This document shows, piece after piece, positions 1 to 8,118 of a stretch of DNA of 64,000 bases. The notes beneath the pieces were generated by a model. That model did no database searches, was not told where the DNA came from, and saw only the letters and a program-made list of their open reading frames with translations. The DNA is taken from contig CAWEBN010000010.1 of NCBI GenBank assembly GCA_963807305.1, forward strand, positions 124,001 to 188,000, in the 5' to 3' direction. A program made the position numbers and the translations under genes. This DNA comes from JAOPZW01 sp963807305. GTDB lineage: Bacteria > Actinomycetota > Thermoleophilia > Solirubrobacterales > Solirubrobacteraceae. How positions within the stretch are numbered: position 1 is the first letter of the stretch; every line of letters starts with the position of its first letter.

Positions 1-10
1 GTCGCCGCCG

Positions 11-676
11 CTAATCGCGCCGCGACGGGCACATCCGCCTGAGCGCGCAGACCCCGCACGCGGGGCGCTGGGCGTGACACGTGCGCCGGCCGTGGCGCAG
101 GAGGTTGACGTGGAACTCCAGCTCGGCGCCCGCAGGCGTGATGGCGAGCATCTGGTCGTGCAGGCGGTCGAAGGGCGCGCCGGGCTCGAGCAGGTGCAGG
201 CGCATGCCCACGCGCGAGACGTGGGTGTCGACGGGGACGTCGCGCAGCCCGTAGGAGAAGAGCAGCACGCAGGCGGCCGTCTTGCGCCCGACGCCGGGCA
301 GGGCGGTGAGGTAGGCCTGCGACTCGGCAATCGGCGCATCGCGCATCCAGGACAGGTCCAATGGATCGCCGATTGCCTCGAGCATGGCCTTGATGCGCAC
401 CGACTTGACCTTCGAGATCCCGCCCGGCCTGATCGCCTCCTCGATCTCCTCCACCGGCGCGTCGCGCACCGCCTCCCACGCCTCGAAGCGCTCGCGCAGG
501 CGCAGGAAGGCCACGTCGCGGTTGCGGTCGTTGGTCGACTGCGAGAGCACGGTCAGCACCAGCTCGCCGAGCGGGTCGTCGTGGGGCTCCATCACGGGGA
601 TCCCGTACATCGCGCGCAGGCGCTCGCGCACCGCGCGCACGCGTCCGGCTCGGGGTCTGCGCCAGGGGGTCGGCAC
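11..676 (-). CDS. nth: Endonuclease III-like DNA glycosylase/AP lyase
   Basis: Base-excision-repair glycosylase of the HhH-GPD superfamily, 221 aa from a GTG at 676. The helix-hairpin-helix carries LPGVGRKTA with the lysine expected for AP-lyase chemistry, followed by the VDTHVSRVG segment with the catalytic aspartate. The C-terminus has the C-x6-C-x2-C-x5-C pattern that binds the [4Fe-4S] cluster in endonuclease III. The open frame runs further upstream, but that extension overlaps the divergent hydrolase gene and lacks family similarity. An internal ATG at 610 would lose the first helix. Family assignment is firm; substrate range (oxidised pyrimidines) is inferred from the family. Confidence 0.88.
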   Translation of the reverse strand: MPTPWRRPRAGRVRAVRERLRAMYGIPVMEPHDDPLGELVLTVLSQSTNDRNRDVAFLRLRERFEAWEAVRDAPVEEIEEAIRPGGISKVKSVRIKAMLEAIGDPLDLSWMRDAPIAESQAYLTALPGVGRKTAACVLLFSYGLRDVPVDTHVSRVGMRLHLLEPGAPFDRLHDQMLAITPAGAELEFHVNLLRHGRRTCHAQRPACGVCALRRMCPSRRD

Positions 677-700
677 GCGGGAAGTATCGTCCCCGCGCCG

Positions 701-1483
701 ATGACCCCGGTCACCGAGCACCACGACACGCTCAGCGATCAGCCGCTGTTCTGGCGCAGCGCCGAGGGCGACGAGCCGCCCGTGCTCTACCTGCACGGCG
801 TCCCTACGAGCTCGGACGACTGGGTGGCCTTCCTCGAGCGCACAGGCGGGCTGGCGCCGGACCTGCCGGGCTTCGGGCGCACCGGCAAACGCGGCGACGG
901 CGACTTCACGATGCCCGGCTACGACCGCTTCGTCGAGACCTTCCTGGACCACGCGGAGGTCGAGCGCGTGCGCCTGGTCGTGCACGACTGGGGCGTCGTC
1001 GGCCTGCTGTGGGCCCAGCGCTTCCCCGAGCGCGTCGAGCGCCTGGTCGTGATCAACGCCGTCCCGCTGCTGCCCGGCTATCGCTGGCACCGCGTCGCGC
1101 GCCTGTGGCGCATGCGGGGCGTCGGCGAGGTGGCCGTCGGGCTCTCCACGCGATGGGCGTGGCGGCGTGTGCTCCCGCCGGAGCTGGCCGACGAGTCGTG
1201 GCCGCACTTCGACCAGGGCACCCAGCGCGCGATCCTGCAGCTCTACCGCGCGAGCCCCGAGGACGCGCTCGCGCGCGCCGGCCTCGATCTTGGGCGCATC
1301 GACTGTCCCGCACTCGTCGTGTGGGGCGATCGCGACCCCTATCTGCCCTCGGAGTTCGCCGAGGCCTACGCGGGCGCGCTCGGCGGCGAGGCCGACGTGC
1401 TCCACCTCCCCGACGCCAGGCACTGGCCCTGGCTCGATCGGCCGGATGCCGTCGATCGCATCGCCGCGTTCCTGGACGCCTAG
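701..1483 (+). CDS. Alpha/beta hydrolase, haloalkane dehalogenase/epoxide hydrolase-like
   Basis: 260-aa alpha/beta-hydrolase starting at ATG 701, 24 bp from the divergent endonuclease gene. Visible motifs are the oxyanion-hole LHGVPTSS, the nucleophile elbow VVHDWG, the late acid region VWGDRDPYLP and the catalytic histidine in ARHWPW. The nucleophile is Asp rather than Ser, and HDWG is characteristic of haloalkane dehalogenases and epoxide hydrolases (family knowledge). The true substrate cannot be read from sequence. It overlaps the next membrane-protein gene, suggesting co-transcription. Confidence 0.85.
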   Translation: MTPVTEHHDTLSDQPLFWRSAEGDEPPVLYLHGVPTSSDDWVAFLERTGGLAPDLPGFGRTGKRGDGDFTMPGYDRFVETFLDHAEVERVRLVVHDWGVVGLLWAQRFPERVERLVVINAVPLLPGYRWHRVARLWRMRGVGEVAVGLSTRWAWRRVLPPELADESWPHFDQGTQRAILQLYRASPEDALARAGLDLGRIDCPALVVWGDRDPYLPSEFAEAYAGALGGEADVLHLPDARHWPWLDRPDAVDRIAAFLDA

Positions 1484-3002
1484 GGCCGTCCCCGCATGGG
1501 CGCTGGCCGCCGTGGTGGCGGGCGTCTATCTCGTGCTGGCCCCGGTGAGCGCAGACCTCGCGGCGCAGGAGTACCGGGCGGACCTCGGCCTCGTGCTGTG
1601 GGACAACGGCTGGTACGGGGGTCATCACATGCCCGGCTACAGCGTGCTCTTCCCGCCGCTGGCGGGGCTGCTCGGCCCGCGGTTGGTGGGGGCGCTGAGC
1701 GCGGTCGCGGCCGCCTGGCTCTTCGAGCGCCTCGTCCGCGACCTCGACGGCGCGCGCGTGGCCTCGCTGTGGTTCGCCGTCGCGACGGTCTCGACGCTCA
1801 TCTCGGGGCGGCTGACCTTCGCGCTGGGCGTCGCGGTCGGCCTCGCGGCGGTGCTCGCCGCCGCGCGCGGGCGCACCGGCTGGGCCTGCGTGCTGGCCGC
1901 GCTGGCGAGCCTCGCGAGCCCCGTGGCCGGCGCCTTCGTGGCGCTGGCCGCTGCGGCGTGGTGGCTGGAGCGCCCGCGCTGGTGGCCGGCGGGGCTCGCG
2001 GCGTGCGCGGTCGCGCCCGCCGCCGCACTGGCCATCGCCTTCCCCGAGGGCGGCAGCTTCCCGTTCGTGGCCTCGAGCTTCTGGCCCGCGCTGGCGGCGG
2101 CGATCGCCGTCGGCCTGGTCATCCCGCGCGAGGCGCGCGTGGTGCGCATCGGCGTCGCGCTCTACGCGCTCGCGATCGTGGCGAGCTTCGTGCTGGCGAC
2201 GCCGATGGGAGGCAACGTCGTGCGCCTCGGCGCGCTCTTCGCGGGCCCCGTCCTCGCCGCCCTCGTGTGGCGCACGAACCGCCGCGCGCTCGCCCTGCTG
2301 GCGCTGCCGCTCATCTACTGGCAGTGGGTCGCCCCAATCGACGACTGGGCGCGGGCCGCCGGCGACCCGTCCGTGCACGAGCGCTACTACGACGGGCTGC
2401 TCGCTTTCCTGGGCGCGCAGCGCGGCGGCCCGTTCCGCATCGAGATCCCGTTCACGGACAACCACTGGGAGTCGCGCTGGGTGGCCCCGCACGTGCCGCT
2501 GGCGCGCGGCTGGGAGCGCCAGGTCGACCGCCAGCGCAACGCCCTCTTCTATGACGATCGTCCGATCACGGCGGCGCGCTATCGCCGCTGGCTCGACGAC
2601 AACGCCGTGCGCTTCGTCGCGCTCGCCGACGCGCCGATCGACTACTCGGCGGCGCGCGAGGCCGCGCTGGTGCGCGCGGGCACGCCGTACCTGCGCGAGG
2701 TCTGGCACGACGCGCACTGGCAGGTCTTCGCGGTCGCCGGCGCCCGGCCGCTGGCCGGCGGCGCGGCGCGCGCGACGGCCATCGAGTCCGAGCGCGTGCG
2801 CCTGACGGCGAGCCGTCCCGGGGCGGTCGACCTGCGCGTGCACTTCACGCCGTATTGGCGGATCGCGACCGGGCGCGGCTGCGTCGCGCAGGGTCCCGGA
2901 GGCTGGACGCAGCTGCGCCTGGAGCGCCCCGGGCCGGTCGTCGTGGAGACGTCGTTCGCCCTGGGTCGGGTGCGCGCGACCGCGCCGCGATGTACGGATT
3001 GA
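1446..3002 (+). CDS. Multipass membrane protein, GT-C glycosyltransferase-like topology
   Basis: 518-aa protein with ATG at 1446, overlapping the hydrolase by 38 nt. It has about ten hydrophobic segments from residue 15 to about 400 and then a C-terminal soluble domain of about 140 residues. The first loop (DNGWYGGHHMPGYS) lies just after the first membrane segment, where GT-C lipid-linked glycosyltransferases place catalytic acids, and the C-terminal soluble domain also fits that architecture. No diagnostic motif was recognised, so the glycosyltransferase idea is only topological inference. It could equally be an uncharacterised actinobacterial membrane protein. Confidence 0.7.
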   Translation: MPSIASPRSWTPRAVPAWALAAVVAGVYLVLAPVSADLAAQEYRADLGLVLWDNGWYGGHHMPGYSVLFPPLAGLLGPRLVGALSAVAAAWLFERLVRDLDGARVASLWFAVATVSTLISGRLTFALGVAVGLAAVLAAARGRTGWACVLAALASLASPVAGAFVALAAAAWWLERPRWWPAGLAACAVAPAAALAIAFPEGGSFPFVASSFWPALAAAIAVGLVIPREARVVRIGVALYALAIVASFVLATPMGGNVVRLGALFAGPVLAALVWRTNRRALALLALPLIYWQWVAPIDDWARAAGDPSVHERYYDGLLAFLGAQRGGPFRIEIPFTDNHWESRWVAPHVPLARGWERQVDRQRNALFYDDRPITAARYRRWLDDNAVRFVALADAPIDYSAAREAALVRAGTPYLREVWHDAHWQVFAVAGARPLAGGAARATAIESERVRLTASRPGAVDLRVHFTPYWRIATGRGCVAQGPGGWTQLRLERPGPVVVETSFALGRVRATAPRCTD

Positions 3003-3020
3003 GGGCGGAGAATCGCCCTC
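3001..3020 (+). terminator. Short hairpin overlapping a stop codon, possible terminator
   Basis: A perfect 7-bp stem (GAGGGCG / CGCCCTC) with a 6-nt loop starts within the TGA of the preceding membrane-protein gene. No U-tract follows, as is common in high-GC actinobacteria. It separates that gene from the phosphatidylinositol cassette. Confidence 0.4.
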
Positions 3021-3112
3021 GCCGGCGAACCACAAACGGATTGCCGATTCCTGTTAGGTGTGGTTAGCCGTCCTTCCGGGCAACCGAGAGGGTCATTAAC
3101 ATACGTGTACCA

Positions 3113-3886
3113 ATGCTCTTGGCCCGCGCCCGTTCTCTCCAGGCGCGCCTCCTGCCCCATGGTCTGCTCGACGTGGTGCGTCAGGTGCTGCTCTTCGCCG
3201 CCGCGTACTACGCGTACCGGCTGGTTCGGGGATGGATCGATGACCCGCAGGGCGCCACGGTGGCCTTCTCCAACGCTCGCCACCTCATCCACTTCGAGCA
3301 GACGATGGGCTTCTTCATCGAGCCCAGCGTCCAGGCGTGGGCCTCGACCAAGCCCGCGATCATCGACTTCGCCAGCTGGGTCTACCTCAACTGCCAGACC
3401 TCGGTGACCCTCGGCGCCCTCGTCTTCCTCTACCTCTTCCACAACAAGAGCTTCTACTTCGTGCGCAACATGTTCATGGTCGCCATGGGCATCGCGCTCA
3501 TCGGCTACACCGTGATGCCGACCGCGCCGCCGCGCTTCTTCCCCGAGTGGGGCTTCCTGGACTCCGTCTCGGACTTCACGGGCGTCAGCCACGACTCGGT
3601 GGTGGCCAACGCGCTCTTCAACCCGTACGCAGCCGTCCCGTCGATGCACGTGTGCTTCGCGCTGCTGATCGGCGTCACGCTGGCACGGCTGTCCAAGCAC
3701 CGGGTGACGCGCATCGCATGGGGCCTGTACCCGCTGCTCGTGACCTTCGTGATCGTCGCCACCGGCAACCACTTCCTCGCTGACGCGATGCTGGGCGCCG
3801 TCACCGCCGGCCTCTCGGCCTGGGCCGCCAGCTGGCTGGCCCGCGCGCGCCCGACCGCCTGGGCCTTCAGCACCGCGAAGGCCTGA
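3113..3886 (+). CDS. PAP2/AUR1-like membrane phosphatase or phosphoinositol transferase
   Basis: 257-aa multipass membrane protein. Its C-terminal half carries the PAP2-type blocks AVPSMHVCFALL and ATGNHFLADAMLG, which resemble the histidine motifs of the AUR1/inositol-phosphorylceramide-synthase branch of the PAP2 superfamily. The stop overlaps the start of the next gene (TGATG), so it is translationally coupled to a CDP-alcohol phosphotransferase and followed by inositol-3-phosphate synthase. That context suggests action on a phosphoinositol lipid, such as dephosphorylating phosphatidylinositol phosphate or transferring phosphoinositol; this is inference. Start ATG 3113 is the first good in-frame start. 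Confidence 0.85.
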   Translation: MLLARARSLQARLLPHGLLDVVRQVLLFAAAYYAYRLVRGWIDDPQGATVAFSNARHLIHFEQTMGFFIEPSVQAWASTKPAIIDFASWVYLNCQTSVTLGALVFLYLFHNKSFYFVRNMFMVAMGIALIGYTVMPTAPPRFFPEWGFLDSVSDFTGVSHDSVVANALFNPYAAVPSMHVCFALLIGVTLARLSKHRVTRIAWGLYPLLVTFVIVATGNHFLADAMLGAVTAGLSAWAASWLARARPTAWAFSTAKA

Positions 3887-4512
3887 TGGCCACCCCGGCG
3901 CAGACGCCCCGGCCACGGCGCCGGGAACCCGGCGTGCGCCGCGACGCGATGCGCAACCGGCTCATCGAGTCGCGCCTGACCCCCAACGCGATCTCGCTCA
4001 CCGGCTTCGCCCTCAACGTGGTGGCGGCCGTGCTCATCTGGCAGGAGCTCTTCATCTGGGGCGGCATCGCGTTCATCGTCGGTTCGGTATGCGACACGCT
4101 CGACGGGCGCTACTCGCGCATGTCGGGCAAGGGCTCGCAGTTCGGCGCCTTTCTGGACTCGACGCTCGACCGCACCGAGGAGGGCATCGTGCTCACCGCG
4201 GTGGCCTACGTCTTTGCCAAGGACGGCAACGAGATCGCCGCCGCGGCGGTCGTGCTCGCCGTGCTCGCCTCGCTCATGGTCAGCTACACCCGCGCCCGCG
4301 CCGAGGCCCTCGGCGTCGAGTGCAAGGTCGGCATCGCCAGCCGCGCCGTGCGTGTCGTGATCCTCTCGGTCGGTATCGTGTTCGCCGACCTCGACCTCCT
4401 GGCGCCGGCGGTGTATGTGCTGGCGGTGCTGGGCACGATCACCGTCCTGCAGCGGATTCTGCACGTGCGCAAGGAGCTCAACCGGCTCGCGCAACCGGCC
4501 CCCGATCTGTAA
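3886..4512 (+). CDS. CDP-alcohol phosphatidyltransferase, probable phosphatidylinositol-phosphate synthase
   Basis: 208-aa membrane enzyme. The CDP-alcohol phosphotransferase signature is present as D-T-L-D-G-R-Y-S-R-x8-G-x3-D-x3-D, with Ser where Ala is usual in the consensus D-x2-D-G-x2-A-R. All metal- and CMP-binding aspartates are kept. Several hydrophobic segments follow. In mycobacteria the homologue joins CDP-diacylglycerol to inositol-3-phosphate to give phosphatidylinositol phosphate. The inositol-3-phosphate synthase immediately downstream makes this the most likely role here. ATG overlaps the previous stop by one base. Confidence 0.88.
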   Translation: MATPAQTPRPRRREPGVRRDAMRNRLIESRLTPNAISLTGFALNVVAAVLIWQELFIWGGIAFIVGSVCDTLDGRYSRMSGKGSQFGAFLDSTLDRTEEGIVLTAVAYVFAKDGNEIAAAAVVLAVLASLMVSYTRARAEALGVECKVGIASRAVRVVILSVGIVFADLDLLAPAVYVLAVLGTITVLQRILHVRKELNRLAQPAPDL

Positions 4513-4567
4513 CCGGCGGTCAACGACGGGGTTGGATCCGTCGGAAATCATCGAAGGGAACTTCACC

Positions 4568-5776
4568 TTGAGCACCAACGGCAACGGCGCGACTGCGACC
4601 GACGGCGCCGCGACGAACGGCAAGGCCCGCTACCAGCAGGACAAGGTTCGCGTGGCGATCATCGGCGTCGGCAACTGCGCGAACTCCTTCGTGCAGGGCG
4701 TCCACCACTATCGCGACGCCGACCCGAAGGTCCGCGTCCCGGGCCTCATGCACGTCGACCTCGGCGGCTATCACGTGAGCGACATCGAGTTCACGTGCGC
4801 CTTCGACGTCAACAAGACGAAGGTCGGCAAGGACCTGGGCGAGGCCATCTGGGCCGACCCCAACAACACGATCAAGTTCACCAAGCTGCCCAAGAAGCTC
4901 GGCGTCCCGGTCCACCGCGGGATGACGCACGACGGCATCGGCAAGTACGCCGCGCAGAAGATCACCAAGGCGTCCGGCGAGACCGCCGACATCGTCTCGA
5001 TCCTCAAGGAGACGCACACCGACGTCGTCGTCTCCTATCTGCCCGTCGGGTCCGAGCAGGCCACCAAGTGGTACGTGGAGCAGGTCCTCGAGGCCGGCTG
5101 CGCGTTCGTCAACTGCATCCCGGTCTTCATCGCCCGGGAGGACTACTGGGACAAGCGCTTCAAGAAGGCCGGACTCCCGGTCATCGGCGACGACATCAAG
5201 TCGCAGGTCGGCGCCACCATCACCCACCGCGTCCTGGCCCGCCTCTTCCACGAGCGCGGCGTGAAGCTCAAGCGCACGTCGCAGCTCAACGTCGGTGGCA
5301 ACATGGACTTCTTCAACATGCTCGAGCGCGAGCGCCTCGAGTCCAAGAAGATCTCCAAGACCAACGCGGTGACGTCCGTCGCCGGCCTCGAGATGGCCGC
5401 CGACGACGTCCACGTCGGCCCCTCTGACTACGTGCCGTGGCTGACCGACCGCAAGTGGGCCCACATCCGCCTTGAGGGCGAGGCCTTCGGCGGCGTGCCG
5501 CTCAACGCGGAGCTCAAGCTCGAGGTCTGGGACTCGCCCAACTCGGCCGGCATCGTCATCGACGCCGTGCGCTGCCTGAAGCTGGCGCTCAACCATGGCG
5601 TCACCGGCCAGCTCGACGGCCCGAGCTCGTACCTCATGAAGTCGCCGCACACCCAGCGCCCCGACGACGAGGCGCGCGACGCGACCGAGAAGTTCATCGC
5701 CAGGTACGCGCGCAAGCCCGGCACGGCGCCCAAGGGCCGCAAGGCCCCGGCCCGGAAGGCCGCCGCGAAGGCGTGA
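4568..5776 (+). CDS. ino1: Inositol-3-phosphate synthase
   Basis: 402-aa NAD-dependent enzyme converting glucose-6-phosphate to inositol-3-phosphate. The N-terminal Rossmann motif (VAIIGVGNCANSFVQG) and the GGNMDFFNMLERERL segment with the lysine-rich stretch after it are typical of the short actinobacterial type. A TTG at 4568 is chosen because a GAAGGGAA ribosome-binding site sits about seven bases upstream; a second in-frame TTG at 4532 is less well placed. The C-terminus has a Lys/Ala/Pro-rich tail not needed for the fold. Third gene of the phosphatidylinositol cassette. Confidence 0.93.
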   Translation: MSTNGNGATATDGAATNGKARYQQDKVRVAIIGVGNCANSFVQGVHHYRDADPKVRVPGLMHVDLGGYHVSDIEFTCAFDVNKTKVGKDLGEAIWADPNNTIKFTKLPKKLGVPVHRGMTHDGIGKYAAQKITKASGETADIVSILKETHTDVVVSYLPVGSEQATKWYVEQVLEAGCAFVNCIPVFIAREDYWDKRFKKAGLPVIGDDIKSQVGATITHRVLARLFHERGVKLKRTSQLNVGGNMDFFNMLERERLESKKISKTNAVTSVAGLEMAADDVHVGPSDYVPWLTDRKWAHIRLEGEAFGGVPLNAELKLEVWDSPNSAGIVIDAVRCLKLALNHGVTGQLDGPSSYLMKSPHTQRPDDEARDATEKFIARYARKPGTAPKGRKAPARKAAAKA

Positions 5777-5787
5777 TGGTTGGTTCG

Positions 5788-5817
5788 CCGCGGGCCCCGC
5801 GCATGCGGGGGCCGCGG
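5788..5817 (+). terminator. Strong GC hairpin after ino1
   Basis: Thirteen-base arms (5788-5800 and 5805-5817) pair with one mismatch around a GCAT loop, starting 11 bp after the ino1 stop. This is the natural end of the phosphatidylinositol transcript; there is no U-tract. Confidence 0.6.
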
Positions 5818-6046
5818 ACTCGGCCACATGGTGCGGATAACCGCCTCATCCGCCGGGTGGACGCCAAGATGGTCCGCGGGGCCGACGACATCGGGAAGCG
5901 TCCTGCGTAACTTGCGTCATACGACGTAAGGAACCGCGCAGGCTCCGCACTCTCCTCCAGCGGACGCGGCACTCTCCTCGAAGCATCGCGACAACGGGCC
6001 GCCCACCGGGCGGCCCGTCGCGTTGCCGGTCGGCTAGCGTGCGCGC
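5818..6046. other. Intergenic region with an inverted repeat and a second hairpin
   Basis: No convincing gene on either strand. An imperfect inverted repeat TTGCGTC-ATAC-GACGTAA lies at 5912-5929 and could be an operator or promoter element. A perfect 10-bp hairpin (5994-6003 with 6009-6018, loop CACCG) lies 28 bp before the ligase gene and looks like a terminator or a leader structure. Confidence 0.45.
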
Positions 6047-7330
6047 GTGGCCGATGCCGCGGCGCTGCGAGCCCAGCTCGCCTACCTGGAGCGCAGCTCG
6101 CCCTTCTACCGCGAGCGTCTGGCCGGTGCGCGCTCGCTCGAGGACGTGCCGCTGCTGACCAAGGCCGACCTGCGGGCCTCGCAGGCCGCGCGGCCCCCCT
6201 TCGGCGAGCACCTGTGCGCCCCAGCCGAGGCGCTCGTGCGCCTGCACGTCACCTCAGGGACGACCGGGGACCCGGTGGCGATCGGGCTCACGCGCGCCGA
6301 CCACCAGGCGAACTCGGCCATCGGCGGCGCGGCCTTCGCCATCGCCGGCGTGCGCGACAGCGACGTCATCGCCCACTGCCTGAACTACGCGCTCTACGCG
6401 GGCGGCATCGCCGACCACATGGCGCTCGAGGCCTCGGGCGCGACGGTCGTCCCGGTGGGCGTGGGCCAGTCGCAGCGTCTGCTCGACCTCATCCCCCGCC
6501 TGGGGCTCACGGCGATCTACGGCACGCTCTCCTTCCCCGCGCACCTCGCCGGCCGCGCGCGCGAGGCGGGGCTCGACCCAGCGGAGCTCGGCCTGCGCCA
6601 CATCGTCACCGCGGGCGAGCCGGGGGCCGGTCTGGGGGCGGTGCGCGCGCAGATCGAGGCCACCTGGGCTGCCTCGGTGGCCGACAGCTTCGGCATGAGC
6701 GACGTGTGGTCGACCATGGCCGGCGAATGCGAGGCGCGCCAGGGGCTGCACCTGACCACCGACGGCTGGGCGATCCTCGAGCTCGTCGAGCCCGGGACCG
6801 GAGCCCCGCTGCGGCTCGAGGACGACGCCTTCGGCGAGCTCGTCTGGACCCACCTGCGCCGCGAGGCCTCGCCCCTGCTGCGCTACCGCTCGGGCGACCT
6901 CGCTCGCGTGTGGACGTCGCCGTGTGCCTGCGGGCGCAGCGGCATGCGCATCCGCATCGAGGGCCGCGTCGACGACATGCTGCGCGTGCAGGCGGTCAAC
7001 GTCCATCCCGGCGCGATCGGGGCGGTCCTCGGCCGCTTCGAAGGGCTGGGCCGCTACGCGGTGGTGGCCGACGGCGACCCGATCGTCCCGCCGCTGCGCG
7101 TCTTGGTGGAGACGGCGAACGGGATCGAGGGGGTCGACGCAGCGCTGCGCACCGAGCTGGGTGCGCGCTTCGAGGTACAGGCCGTGGCGCCGGGGACGCT
7201 GCCGGTGGGTGAGCAGAAGACGCGCGTCGTGTACCGCACGGCGAGAGGAGAGGAGATCCAGTTGCCACACCCCCTTCCCAACCCCCACGACACTTCGGAA
7301 CGATCAGAAAGGGGGGCCCCGTGGGCCTGA
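6047..7330 (+). CDS. AMP-forming acyl-CoA ligase, phenylacetate-CoA ligase (PaaK) family
   Basis: 427-aa adenylate-forming enzyme starting at GTG 6047. The phosphate-binding loop VTSGTTGDP, a mid-region DSFGMSDVW and the motif YRSGDLARV are in the order seen in PaaK-type ligases. CACGRSG and GRVDDMLRV fit the C-terminal lid. It overlaps an enoyl-CoA hydratase by 10 nt, so the two are probably coupled: the ligase activates an (aryl)acid and the hydratase acts on the CoA ester. Substrate is unknown. The last ~20 residues are low-similarity and run into the next gene's ribosome-binding site. Confidence 0.85.
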   Translation: MADAAALRAQLAYLERSSPFYRERLAGARSLEDVPLLTKADLRASQAARPPFGEHLCAPAEALVRLHVTSGTTGDPVAIGLTRADHQANSAIGGAAFAIAGVRDSDVIAHCLNYALYAGGIADHMALEASGATVVPVGVGQSQRLLDLIPRLGLTAIYGTLSFPAHLAGRAREAGLDPAELGLRHIVTAGEPGAGLGAVRAQIEATWAASVADSFGMSDVWSTMAGECEARQGLHLTTDGWAILELVEPGTGAPLRLEDDAFGELVWTHLRREASPLLRYRSGDLARVWTSPCACGRSGMRIRIEGRVDDMLRVQAVNVHPGAIGAVLGRFEGLGRYAVVADGDPIVPPLRVLVETANGIEGVDAALRTELGARFEVQAVAPGTLPVGEQKTRVVYRTARGEEIQLPHPLPNPHDTSERSERGAPWA

Positions 7331-8079
7331 CTGTGACCGTCAGCGAACTGGGCTCGGCGCGCGTGGTGACCTGGGACCGCCAGGCCAATCGCAACGCCTG
7401 GACGCGCGACACGATCGAGGCGATCGCCGACGGCATCGAGGCCGCCGGCGCCGACGAGAGCGTGCACTGCGTCGTTGCGCGCGGCGCAGGCGAGCACTTC
7501 TCGGCCGGAGACGACCTCTTCGCCGCCATCGACGCCACCCCCGAGTCGTGGGCGGCCACCGTGCGGTCCTTCCAGCGGGTGACGAGCGCCACCCTCGCCG
7601 CGCCCGTGCCGGTGCTCGCGGCCATCGATGGTGTCTGCATCGGCGGCGCCCTGGAGTTCGCGGCCAGCTGCGACCTGCGCATCGCCACCGACCGTGCGCG
7701 CTTCGGGACGCCCGAGGTCGGCATCGGGCTGACGTACACGAACGCCGGCTCGCACTTCCTGCCCTCGACCATGGGCGAGACCGCAGCACGCGAGCTGCTG
7801 CTCACGGGCGCCCTGCGCGACGTCGCCTGGGCCGAGCGCCACCGCTTCGTCAACGAGGTCGTCCCGGCCGCCGACTTCGACGAGCGCATCGCGGCCTGGG
7901 CCGCGCGCTTCGACGACGTCTCGCGGGCCGCCGTCGCGCGCACCAAGGCGATGCTCAACGACCGCTTCGGCGATCTGCTCGGAGCCGCGATGGAGCGTGA
8001 GGAGCGGGCCTGCATCGAGCTCTTCGACGGGCCCGACGCGCCGGCGGCGCTCGCGTCCTTCGCCGAGCGCCGGCGGTAG
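7321..8079 (+). CDS. Enoyl-CoA hydratase/isomerase family protein
   Basis: 252-aa crotonase-fold enzyme with GTG start at 7321 behind an AGAAAGGGG ribosome-binding site. The oxyanion-hole segments HFSAGDDL and GVCIGGALEF are present, and the expected TPEVGIGL segment follows. One of the usual catalytic glutamates appears to be retained near GALEF. Paired with the preceding CoA ligase; pathway unknown. Confidence 0.88.
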   Translation: MGLTVTVSELGSARVVTWDRQANRNAWTRDTIEAIADGIEAAGADESVHCVVARGAGEHFSAGDDLFAAIDATPESWAATVRSFQRVTSATLAAPVPVLAAIDGVCIGGALEFAASCDLRIATDRARFGTPEVGIGLTYTNAGSHFLPSTMGETAARELLLTGALRDVAWAERHRFVNEVVPAADFDERIAAWAARFDDVSRAAVARTKAMLNDRFGDLLGAAMEREERACIELFDGPDAPAALASFAERRR

Positions 8080-8118
8080 CGAGCCGCCCGCCCGAGCCAC
8101 AGGTCTATTCTGCCCGCG

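Noticed and set aside
11..1423. A 470-codon minus-strand frame for the endonuclease gene.
   Set aside because: The first ~250 codons overlap the divergent hydrolase gene and match nothing in the family; the GTG at 676 gives a normal-length enzyme.
3097..3102. TAACAT as -10 box for the phosphatidylinositol cassette.
   Set aside because: Only a weak -35 (TTCCGG) can be paired with it; too uncertain to annotate.
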